Assembly (NCBI GenBank): GCA_910587655.1
Contig: CAJUND010000006.1
Span: 100,829-164,828, forward strand
DNA: 64,000 bases
Reading direction: 5' to 3'
Source: an uncultured Agathobacter sp.
GTDB lineage: Bacteria; Bacillota; Clostridia; Lachnospirales; Lachnospiraceae
The notes below the pieces were generated by a model. The model was not told where the DNA came from, made no database searches, and saw only the letters and a program-made list of their open reading frames with translations. Positions 51,113-59,531 of this stretch are shown one piece after another. Made by a program: the position numbers and the translations under genes. The number at the start of each line of letters is the position of its first letter. Position 1 is the stretch's first letter.

Positions 51113-52906
51113 ATGAAAATCCCAGAACTGCTATCCCAGGAAGCACAGGAAAAACGGCGTGAAAAGGAAAAAATCATACAGATACTGCTTTTTGCCCTTT
51201 ACCCTGTCCTGGCATTTTATCTGATGGAAGCCTATGAACACAACCCGTTTGCAGAAGTGCGCCAGATGGCGCAGCTGTTTAATATTATGCTGTTTGAGCT
51301 TGTTGCATGGCTTTTTTACCTGCTGACAGACCGGATGCATGCGGCAGTCCGCATGGAATTAATCATTGCAGCACTGTTCGGGATTACCAACCACTACATT
51401 ATGAAATTCCGTTCGACGCCTTTTGTCCCATGGGATATTTTTTCCGTAAAAACAGCAAAATCCGTGGCGTCAAACTATGATTTTATACCTGATAAAAGAA
51501 TGATACTGGTAACAGCCGGCTTTCTGGTTTTGTTTTTGTCTGCGCGGATCTTAAAAAAAGCGCCAAAAATCAAATGGAAATTCCGGCTTATAAGTGCAGT
51601 GCCGGTGCTGGCGGTTTTATGTCTGTTTGCCGGAAACCTGCAGAAAGAAAGCTTCCAGCTGAAATACCGTCTGTATCCGTATCTGTTCACTCCGGCATAC
51701 ATGACAAAAGTAAACGGCATGGCAGTCACGTTTACGATGAACCTTGCCTATGCAGTTGTAAAACAGCCGGATGGCTACAGCGTGGCGGAAGCCGAAGAAA
51801 TTTTAAAAGAACATGAAACAGACGCCGCAGAACATACAGGGGAGCTTCCGAATGTCATCGTAATTATGAACGAGGCATTTTCCGACCTGGCGGTTCTTGG
51901 CGATACCAGAACGGATACTGATTACATGCCGTTTATGCACAGAATGCAGAAAGGACAGAAAAACACCATTACCGGAGATGTCCGGGTGTCTGTCTGCGGG
52001 GGCAATACTGCCAATTCCGAGTTTGAATTTCTGACCGGAAACACCATGGCGTTCCTGCCTGCGGGCAGCATTCCCTACCAGCAGTATATCAGGCAGGAAA
52101 CTTGTTCCGCTGCCGGGTGGCTGAAGACGCTTGGTTATGAAACCTTTGCACAGCATCCGTATTCGGCAGGCGGCTGGGAGAGAAACCGTGTTTACCCGCT
52201 GCTTGGCTTTTCACACATGGACTTTATCAATGATTATGTACCGCGGGATTATGTAAGAAAATATGTAAGCGATGCTTCTGATATGCAGCATATCATCCGG
52301 ACGTTTGAAAACAAAAAAGAGGGAAATCCGGTATTTATTTTTAATGTTACCATGCAGAACCACGGCGGTTATACCGATACTTATACTAATTTTACCAGTG
52401 ATGTTCACTCGGAATATAAAAGCAGGGCACTAGACCAGTATCTTTCCCTGGTAAAAATGAGTGATGAGGCGCTGGAAGAGCTGGTAGCGTATTTCGGGGG
52501 GCAGGAGGAAAAAACTGTAATCGTGTTCTTCGGGGACCACCAGCCGAATAATGCTGTGGCAGCCCCGGTATTACGCGGGGCCGGAAAGGATACAGCTGAC
52601 CTGTCCGCTGAAGACCTGAAAAAAAGATATGAGGTGCCTTACCTGATCTGGGCAAACTATGATATAAAATCTGCCGCCGGACAGGATACCAGCCTGAATT
52701 ATCTGGCAGCGGAAGTGTTTGATGCAGCCGGAATCCCTTTAAGCGGATACCAGAATTATCTGCTGGAATTAAAAAAGAGTTATCCGGTACTGTCTGCAGC
52801 AGGCATTGAATCAGAAACAGCAGAAGAACAGACACTGGAGACATACAAAAGGCTCCAGTACTACCAGCTGTTTGAGAAAGGAAAAAACAATTCATATGTT
52901 AAATAA
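51113..52906 (+). CDS. LtaS-like membrane sulfatase / phosphoglycerol transferase
   Basis: 597 residues. Five or so N-terminal membrane helices (residues 22-185) are followed by an extracellular sulfatase-fold domain (VIVIMNEAFSDLAVLGDTRT; catalytic-threonine region SVCGGNTANSEFEFLTGN; IVFFGDHQPNNA). Such enzymes polymerise or transfer glycerophosphate onto lipids or glycans. The ATG at 51113 follows AGGAAAGGA at a 13-base distance; no closer site exists. It overlaps the YfhO gene by 11 bases. Confidence 0.9.
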   Translation: MKIPELLSQEAQEKRREKEKIIQILLFALYPVLAFYLMEAYEHNPFAEVRQMAQLFNIMLFELVAWLFYLLTDRMHAAVRMELIIAALFGITNHYIMKFRSTPFVPWDIFSVKTAKSVASNYDFIPDKRMILVTAGFLVLFLSARILKKAPKIKWKFRLISAVPVLAVLCLFAGNLQKESFQLKYRLYPYLFTPAYMTKVNGMAVTFTMNLAYAVVKQPDGYSVAEAEEILKEHETDAAEHTGELPNVIVIMNEAFSDLAVLGDTRTDTDYMPFMHRMQKGQKNTITGDVRVSVCGGNTANSEFEFLTGNTMAFLPAGSIPYQQYIRQETCSAAGWLKTLGYETFAQHPYSAGGWERNRVYPLLGFSHMDFINDYVPRDYVRKYVSDASDMQHIIRTFENKKEGNPVFIFNVTMQNHGGYTDTYTNFTSDVHSEYKSRALDQYLSLVKMSDEALEELVAYFGGQEEKTVIVFFGDHQPNNAVAAPVLRGAGKDTADLSAEDLKKRYEVPYLIWANYDIKSAAGQDTSLNYLAAEVFDAAGIPLSGYQNYLLELKKSYPVLSAAGIESETAEEQTLETYKRLQYYQLFEKGKNNSYVK

Positions 52907-55424
52907 ATTATGGAAGCATAAGGCGTTTCCGTATGCCGCCGCTTTTTTGCTGCCGTTTGTCATCTGCGTCATTATCTGCATAGGCAACGGCGTGTATCCG
53001 TTTGGGGATAACTGTATTCTGCATATCGACATGTACCACCAGTATTATCCGTTTTTCATGGAATTTCAGGATAAACTGCGTCACGGAAAAAGCCTGATGT
53101 ACTCCTGGAATCTGGGGATGGGTTCTGACTTTGTGTCGCTGTATGCATATTATCTGTCAAGCCCTTTGAATTTTCTGATTATGCTTTGTCCCAAAAAATT
53201 TGTGATAGAATTTATGACACTGTTAATCATCATAAAAATCGCGCTCTGCGGGCTGACGTTTTTCTTATTTATCAGACACCATTACCGTCTGGTGGGAAAG
53301 GACAAAAGACTTCACAAAAACCAGGTCGTTCCGGCGCTTGTATTTTCGAGTGCATACGCATTGTCCGGTTTTGTGGCAGCATACAGCTGGGATATTATGT
53401 GGCTGGACAGTATTGTTCTTTTTCCGCTGATCATTGTGGGACTGGAAAAGCTTGTCCGGGAGAAAAAACCGGCAGTTTATTTTATAACGCTTGCTCTGTC
53501 CATTTTTGCGAACTACTATATTTCTATCATGATATGTATTTTTCTGGTGTTTTATTTTATTCTTCTGTTTTTTGAACAAAAAGGAATCCGGAAAAAATGC
53601 GGGGCGTTTTTTCGTTTCAGCTGGTATTCCGCGCTGGCAGGACTAAGTTCAGCAGTTTTGCTTCTTCCGGAAATTGCAGTTCTGGTCCGTTCCGGTTCGG
53701 CGGAGGATCATTTTCCGGAGAAAGTGGAATGGTATTTTAATATCATTGCAGAACTGGGAAGGGGGGCAGCGGCTGCAGACGTTTATACCGCAAACGACCA
53801 CTGGCCGAATCTCTATGCCGGTACGTTTTCACTGGTGCTGGTCTGGATTTATGCACTGAATAAAAGGATCACGTGGAAAGAAAAGCTTCCGCGGATGCTG
53901 ATGCTTGGATTTTTTCTGGTGAGCTTTGCCAGTAACCAGCTGGATTATATCTGGCATGGCATGCATTTTCCGCAGTCGCTGCCGGGGAGACAGTCATTTC
54001 TTTATATATTTATGATACTTTCCATGGGATTTGCAGCAGTACGAAAATGGAAAGGCATCAAAATCTGGCATATTCTGTTTTCCACGGTCTTTTCCCTGGT
54101 GCTTTTGTTCCTGTCGGGAATGCTGGGGGATGAAACAGTCACCAGCCAGATAGCGCTGATTATAACCGGGCTTTTTATCTGCGCGTACGGTATTATTCTG
54201 TTACTAACAAAACTCACTTCCAAAAGGGTGCGTCTGGCACTGCGGGATTTTGTATGGTGTATTGCAATTGCAGAACTGGCGGTAAATATGGCGCTGACCG
54301 GGCTGGATGTTACCAGCCGCGTGGCATATACGGACAAGGAGCTGTTTTATGAAAAGCTGCTGGAAATGGCAGAGACGGATGCAGGGACAGAAAGCTTTTA
54401 CCGGATTGAGGATAACGGCCGCAAAACAAAAAATGACAATACACGGTACGGTTACCGTTCGGCAACCATCTTTTCCTCATTGATGAATCTGGACGTCAGT
54501 CATCTGTTCCAGAGCGTTTATATGGAAGGCGGAAAAAACTATTACTGCTATAACGGCGCGACGCCGCTGCCGTCCGCTATGTTCGGGGTGCGTTATCTGA
54601 TATCCTCCTGCTATATGGAGGAAAGCAGGGTGCGTACACTTGTGGGCGAGTGCAATGGAAACTACCTGTACCGGAATAATTACTGCCTGCCGGCAGGATA
54701 TATGGTGGATGAGCCGGCGGAAGATGAATGGGTAATGTCAGACCTGGACAGAATCAGTTCCATGAATGCCCTTGCAGCGGTTCTTGGGGCAAAAGAGGAT
54801 ATGATTGTTCCGGGAACCTGCATGATGGATGAACAGGCGGGGGAAAGTACCATAGACATTGCTGATGACGGCTATTATTATGCGGATTATGTTACATGCG
54901 ATTCAGACAGCCTGACAGTTACCAGAAGCGACGGCTGGAGCAAGCAGTATTCCAAGACGACACACAGATATCTGCTGGAGCTTGGGGAATGTCAGGCAGG
55001 GACAAAGGTAAGTATTACAAATTCAAACGGTGAGGTGATTTCCTACCATCTTTACCGCCTGAATTTTGAAGCGATGGAGCAGGCATATAAAACCCTGGAA
55101 ACACAGACCCTGCAGGTGGAAGATTTCACAGACAGAGGCATGGAAGGCACCATAGATGTCCGGGAAGCCGGAAAACTGGTGTTATCCATTCCGGCGGACG
55201 GGGGCTGGGAAGCTTATGTGGATGGAAAAAAGACCAAAATCATGCCGTTTAAGGATGCACTGATCGGTGTTCATTTAGATAAAGGCACACATAAGGTTTC
55301 ACTGCGCTATACCACGCCGGGATTTTATGCAGGAGCCGCCATAAGTGCGGGAGCCGTTCTGGCTGCGTTTCTTAGTATATATTGCGGCAGAAAGCGGGGA
55401 AAACATGGAAAAAAAGAAAGTTAG
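52896..55424 (+). CDS. YfhO family membrane protein
   Basis: 842 residues with about a dozen membrane helices in the first 500 residues, then a long extracellular part containing SPMFG-like and beta-rich segments and one last C-terminal helix. Matches the YfhO family, which acts in glycosylation of lipoteichoic acid or other surface polymers in Bacillus and Listeria. It overlaps the sulfatase gene and the following glycosyltransferase gene, so all three are likely one unit. Confidence 0.9.
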   Translation: MLNKLWKHKAFPYAAAFLLPFVICVIICIGNGVYPFGDNCILHIDMYHQYYPFFMEFQDKLRHGKSLMYSWNLGMGSDFVSLYAYYLSSPLNFLIMLCPKKFVIEFMTLLIIIKIALCGLTFFLFIRHHYRLVGKDKRLHKNQVVPALVFSSAYALSGFVAAYSWDIMWLDSIVLFPLIIVGLEKLVREKKPAVYFITLALSIFANYYISIMICIFLVFYFILLFFEQKGIRKKCGAFFRFSWYSALAGLSSAVLLLPEIAVLVRSGSAEDHFPEKVEWYFNIIAELGRGAAAADVYTANDHWPNLYAGTFSLVLVWIYALNKRITWKEKLPRMLMLGFFLVSFASNQLDYIWHGMHFPQSLPGRQSFLYIFMILSMGFAAVRKWKGIKIWHILFSTVFSLVLLFLSGMLGDETVTSQIALIITGLFICAYGIILLLTKLTSKRVRLALRDFVWCIAIAELAVNMALTGLDVTSRVAYTDKELFYEKLLEMAETDAGTESFYRIEDNGRKTKNDNTRYGYRSATIFSSLMNLDVSHLFQSVYMEGGKNYYCYNGATPLPSAMFGVRYLISSCYMEESRVRTLVGECNGNYLYRNNYCLPAGYMVDEPAEDEWVMSDLDRISSMNALAAVLGAKEDMIVPGTCMMDEQAGESTIDIADDGYYYADYVTCDSDSLTVTRSDGWSKQYSKTTHRYLLELGECQAGTKVSITNSNGEVISYHLYRLNFEAMEQAYKTLETQTLQVEDFTDRGMEGTIDVREAGKLVLSIPADGGWEAYVDGKKTKIMPFKDALIGVHLDKGTHKVSLRYTTPGFYAGAAISAGAVLAAFLSIYCGRKRGKHGKKES

Positions 55425-56415
55425 CATCGTAGTTCCCATATATAATGAACAGGAATCGCTTGGGATGCTTTACCAGGAATTAAACAGGGTTACAGAGCCG
55501 CTAGTCTCATACAGCTTTGAGTATCTGTTTGTCAATGACGGTTCCAGCGACGGGACACTGGGTGTTATCCGTGAACTTGCCGAAGCGGATACCCGTGTGC
55601 GCTACGTGTCATTTTCGAGGAATTTCGGAAAGGAGGCGGCACTGTATGCAGGGCTTAGGGCTGCAGCCGGTGATTATATAGCAACCATGGATGCAGATTT
55701 GCAGGATCCGCCGGAGCTCCTCCCAAAGATGCTTGCAATACTTGAGGAAGGGGAATGCGACAATGTTGCAGCCAGGCGGACGGACCGTAAAGGAGAGCCG
55801 CCCATCCGTTCATTTTTTGCCCGGTGCTTTTACCGCGTGATGCGGCGGCTGTCGCGTATGGAAATTGCTGACGGGGCAAGAGATTACCGGCTGATGGGCA
55901 GACAGATGGTGGATGCCATTCTTTCAGTCAGCGAGTATAACCGTTTTTCCAAAGGAATATTTGCCTGGGTTGGATTTAAGACCAGGTGGCTGGAGTTTGA
56001 AAACGTAAAACGTCTGGCAGGGGAAACCAAATGGGGATTCTGGAAGCTGGTGCGCTATTCCTTTGACGGAATCATTAATTTTTCAGATACGCCCATCCGG
56101 ATTTCCTCATATCTGGGACTGTTTCTCACCGCAGTTTCCTTTATAGCGATTGTTGTGGAGGTAATCCGGGCGCTTGTGTTCGGGGACCCGGTGGCAGGCT
56201 GGCCGTCCCTGGTGTGCATTATTACCTTTATCGGCGGAATCCAGCTGTTCTGCATGGGCATCATGGGGCAGTATATTGCCAAAACTTACATGGAAGTCAA
56301 ACGCCGTCCGCACTATATAGTAAAGGAAAGCAATATTGACGGCGAAAGTAATCTTTTATATAATGAAAACCAGAGAATGTCTAAAGAAAGGAGTTTGCAG
56401 CAGACAAATGAATAA
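55405..56415 (+). CDS. Polyprenol-phosphate glycosyltransferase (GtrB/DPM1-like)
   Basis: 336 residues. A cytosolic GT-A domain of family 2 (VSIVVPIYNEQESLGMLYQE, DADLQDPPELLPKM, VSFSRNFGKEAALYAG) is followed by two membrane helices (about 235-300). The type transfers a sugar to undecaprenyl phosphate for use outside the membrane. That fits the neighbouring YfhO, which would use such a lipid-linked sugar to decorate the polymer. The ATG at 55405 overlaps the YfhO stop by 20 bases; GCGGGGA lies upstream. Confidence 0.93.
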   Translation: MEKKKVSIVVPIYNEQESLGMLYQELNRVTEPLVSYSFEYLFVNDGSSDGTLGVIRELAEADTRVRYVSFSRNFGKEAALYAGLRAAAGDYIATMDADLQDPPELLPKMLAILEEGECDNVAARRTDRKGEPPIRSFFARCFYRVMRRLSRMEIADGARDYRLMGRQMVDAILSVSEYNRFSKGIFAWVGFKTRWLEFENVKRLAGETKWGFWKLVRYSFDGIINFSDTPIRISSYLGLFLTAVSFIAIVVEVIRALVFGDPVAGWPSLVCIITFIGGIQLFCMGIMGQYIAKTYMEVKRRPHYIVKESNIDGESNLLYNENQRMSKERSLQQTNE

Positions 56416-58147
56416 AAAGAGAATATTATCTTCATTTCTTGTCGCAGGACTTGTTATTGCAGGAATTCCTGCAGGAAACATACAGGCGCAGGCGGCAGTT
56501 AATAAATTTGCGGCACAGATGCAGGCGGAAGGATTTCCGGACAGCTATATCAGTTCCCTTACAGAACTGCATGAAAAATATCCGGACTGGAAGTTTGAAG
56601 CAGTGGATACCGGGCTGGACTGGAAAACAGTTATTGAAAAAGAAAGTAAGAACGGATTAAACCTTGTTCCGAAAAGCTCGGATGATGCCATGAAATCCAC
56701 GGCGGCGGGTGCCTATGACTGGTTTACCAACACATGGACGGTCTACGACGGCTCTTCCTGGGTGGGAGCCCATCCGGATTATATTGCAAGGTATATGGAC
56801 CCGCGGAATTTTCTCACAGAAACAGATATCTTCCAGTTTGAGGATTTAAGTTTTAATGAAGCTCAGACCAGGGAAGGGGTCTGTTCCATATTAAACGGTA
56901 CGTTTATGACAGAGGATGTTGTTGACACGGATGACAAAGTACTGAATTATGCAGATGCTTTTATGAGTATCGGTGAGGAAACCGGTGTCAGTCCGTACCA
57001 TCTGGCGTCCCGTGTACGGCAGGAGCAGGGATTAAAGGGGACCAGTTCCCTGATTTCCGGTACATACAAGGGTTATGAAGGATATTTTAATTACTTTAAT
57101 GTCAATGCATCAGGGAAAACAAATACGGCGGTGATTAAAAACGGACTGACCTATGCAAAAAATTCCGGCTGGGACAGCAGGTATAAATCCCTGTACGGCG
57201 GCTCCCGGCTGCTGGCGAAAAACTATATCGCGGTCGGGCAGAATACCCTGTATTTCCAGAAATTCAATGTGGTAAACACAAAAAAACTGTACGACCACCA
57301 GTACATGCAGAATGTGACTGCTGCCTATAATGAGGGGCGCAAGCTTGGGCAGGGGTATGCAGATAAGCAGCAGGCATTTGTATTCCGGATTCCGGTTTAT
57401 GACGCCATGCCTGACAACAGTGTGGCATTTAATGCAGTAGGAAACCCGAACAACTATCTTAAGACACTTAAGGTGGACAAACAGACCTTGACACCTGCGT
57501 TCCGGGGATCCCAGACCAGCTATACCGTTACCGTGCCCGCAGATACGGCAAGCGTAACCGTTTCAGCAGTTCCCGTTGCGTCAACTTCCACAGTGACCGG
57601 TACCGGAACCAAAAAGCTGACAAAAAACAGCACAACCATAAATGTTAAATGCCGTTCCGGAAGCGGTGTGACAAAGACCTACAAAATTACCGTAAAAAAA
57701 GATGCACCCGCAGGAATTCCGGTTTCCACACAGTATACTGTCGGAAAAGATGAAATTACCGGAATTGAACCCCAGACAGCAGTGTCAGCATTTCTGGATA
57801 AAATGACAGCAAAAAATATGACCATGAAGCTCACGGGGGCAAACGGAAAAGCGAAAACAGGCATAGTTGCCACAGGTGATAAACTGGAGCTTTACGATAA
57901 AAACAAAAAGAAACTGTCCTCCTATACGTTAATTATATTTGGTGATGTAAACGGGGACGGAATTATTGACATTAAGGATATGGGCGCAGTAAATGAACAT
58001 ATACTGGAAACGAAAAAACTGGGTGGCTGCTATCTGAAAGCAGCGGATACAGACCGTAAAGGTGACGGAGTCACAGTACTGGATCTTGTATACCTGAACC
58101 GATATCTGGCAGGGGAAGGGACGATACAGCAGCAGCCGCAGAATTAG
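56408..58147 (+). CDS. Exported glucosaminidase-like autolysin with C-terminal dockerin
   Basis: 579 residues. Signal peptide 1-33 (KRILSSFLVAGLVIAGIPAG). A glucosaminidase-like domain about 45-340 (FPDSYISSLTELHEKYPDWK, VSPYHLASRVRQEQGLKG with a probable catalytic Glu). A cadherin-like beta-sandwich about 352-440 (NYLKTLKVDKQTLTPAF). A C-terminal dockerin-like module from about 510: a good calcium loop DVNGDGIIDIKDM and a weaker second DTDRKGDGVTVLD. It probably cleaves peptidoglycan and docks to a cohesin, which the next gene encodes. The start lies eight bases within the glycosyltransferase end. Confidence 0.9.
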   Translation: MNKKRILSSFLVAGLVIAGIPAGNIQAQAAVNKFAAQMQAEGFPDSYISSLTELHEKYPDWKFEAVDTGLDWKTVIEKESKNGLNLVPKSSDDAMKSTAAGAYDWFTNTWTVYDGSSWVGAHPDYIARYMDPRNFLTETDIFQFEDLSFNEAQTREGVCSILNGTFMTEDVVDTDDKVLNYADAFMSIGEETGVSPYHLASRVRQEQGLKGTSSLISGTYKGYEGYFNYFNVNASGKTNTAVIKNGLTYAKNSGWDSRYKSLYGGSRLLAKNYIAVGQNTLYFQKFNVVNTKKLYDHQYMQNVTAAYNEGRKLGQGYADKQQAFVFRIPVYDAMPDNSVAFNAVGNPNNYLKTLKVDKQTLTPAFRGSQTSYTVTVPADTASVTVSAVPVASTSTVTGTGTKKLTKNSTTINVKCRSGSGVTKTYKITVKKDAPAGIPVSTQYTVGKDEITGIEPQTAVSAFLDKMTAKNMTMKLTGANGKAKTGIVATGDKLELYDKNKKKLSSYTLIIFGDVNGDGIIDIKDMGAVNEHILETKKLGGCYLKAADTDRKGDGVTVLDLVYLNRYLAGEGTIQQQPQN

Positions 58148-58156
58148 GAGACAAAC

Positions 58157-59509
58157 GTGGAAAAGATAAAATGGACCAAGAATAAACGAATCCAGAAAGT
58201 ACTGTTTCTTGTGTTTTTTGCCTGCTGTATGGTGTTTCCGGGCATGCAGGTACACGCAGAAAATCTTTTGATACAGCTGAGCCAGCATTCTGTGAAAGCG
58301 GGGGATACCCTGACAGTTACAGTTATGGTTCCGCCCGGGGTAAGTACAAAAGTATATTTAAACTATTCTCCTGACGTATTTAAGTATGTTTCCTCTGAGG
58401 GAACGGCAGATGAGAATACCGGAGTGGTATCTGTCCAGGCAGATGCATCCGCTGGAACAAGAAAAGCGGTTGCCGTAAAATTCCAGGCAGTTTCTGCAGG
58501 AAGCGGCAGCTTTGTGGCGTCTGCCGAGGATTCAGAAAATATAAGCGGAGCCAGCGTTGTTGTAAATGTGGCAGAAAATCCCGGTGCCGAAATTGTACCG
58601 CCGGAACCGGAACCTGAGCCGGAACAAGGGGAAACACCAGATGATTCGCAGACAGAAACAGAAACACAGACCGGACAGACGGAAACGCCGGAGGAGAACA
58701 GATACTACGAGCTTGACGGGGATAAACTCTACCCGTCAATGCTGATTCCGTCTGACATAATTCCGGAAGGCTTTAAAGAAGGGCATATCACCCTCTGGGA
58801 GGAAAGTTATCCGTATCTCTACAAAAAAGGCGGAAGCAAAAAATTATGTCTTCTTTATCTGGTGGATGAAAACCATGAGAATGGTGCATTGTATATGGTA
58901 GAAAAAAACGCGCCGTATGAAGTGTATCCGTTTGTCTGTGTGGACCGCGGGACATACCGGAAGCAGGATGTTTCTGCCGCGCCGGAGGGAAAGGATGACA
59001 GCAGTACACAGGATATCGAAAAGTTAAAGAGCCAGAACCGTCTGATACTTTGCGCGTTTATCGTTGTAGTACTGGTTCTGCTGATTATTATCGTAATATT
59101 AATGATAAAGCGCGGGGATGACAGCTGGGAAGAGCTGGAAAAGCCGCTTCCGAAAGAAGAAAGAAAAAAACCGGAGACAAAGAAAAAACCAGAATCAAAG
59201 CAGGATGTTCAGCCAAAGAAAAAAACGCAGCCGGAACGGAAAACAGAAGTAAAAAAGAAAAAAGAGACTGAAAAGAGTCCAGAGCCAAAACAGACATCCA
59301 AACCTAAAAGATCTGCATTCTGGGATGCCATGTTTGCCGGAATTGATGACGATCTTTCTGTAGAAGGATTTGAAGAAGAGGAGCCGGAAGAAACCAGAAA
59401 GAAAGAAAAACCAAAGAAGGAGTTACCAAAGAAGGAATTACCAAAAAGGGAAGCACCTGAAAAAGAAACAAAAAAGAATGATGAAGACATTGAATTTATC
59501 GACTTATAA
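58157..59509 (+). CDS. Membrane-anchored cohesin-like domain protein
   Basis: 450 residues. Signal peptide 1-34. Residues about 37-143 look like a cohesin (HSVKAGDTLTVTVMVPPG, VYLNYSPDVFKYVSSEG, GSFVASAEDSENISGASV). A Pro/Glu-rich linker and an unassigned domain follow, then one membrane helix (about 295-318, ILCAFIVVVLVLLIIIVILM) and a long Lys/Glu/Pro-rich cytoplasmic tail with repeats of KKELPK. The GTG start follows TAGGAG. Ten bases after the dockerin gene, so it is the likely binding partner and membrane anchor. Confidence 0.82.
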   Translation: MEKIKWTKNKRIQKVLFLVFFACCMVFPGMQVHAENLLIQLSQHSVKAGDTLTVTVMVPPGVSTKVYLNYSPDVFKYVSSEGTADENTGVVSVQADASAGTRKAVAVKFQAVSAGSGSFVASAEDSENISGASVVVNVAENPGAEIVPPEPEPEPEQGETPDDSQTETETQTGQTETPEENRYYELDGDKLYPSMLIPSDIIPEGFKEGHITLWEESYPYLYKKGGSKKLCLLYLVDENHENGALYMVEKNAPYEVYPFVCVDRGTYRKQDVSAAPEGKDDSSTQDIEKLKSQNRLILCAFIVVVLVLLIIIVILMIKRGDDSWEELEKPLPKEERKKPETKKKPESKQDVQPKKKTQPERKTEVKKKKETEKSPEPKQTSKPKRSAFWDAMFAGIDDDLSVEGFEEEEPEETRKKEKPKKELPKKELPKREAPEKETKKNDEDIEFIDL

Positions 59510-59531
59510 ACTGTAACAGGAGGCACAAAAA

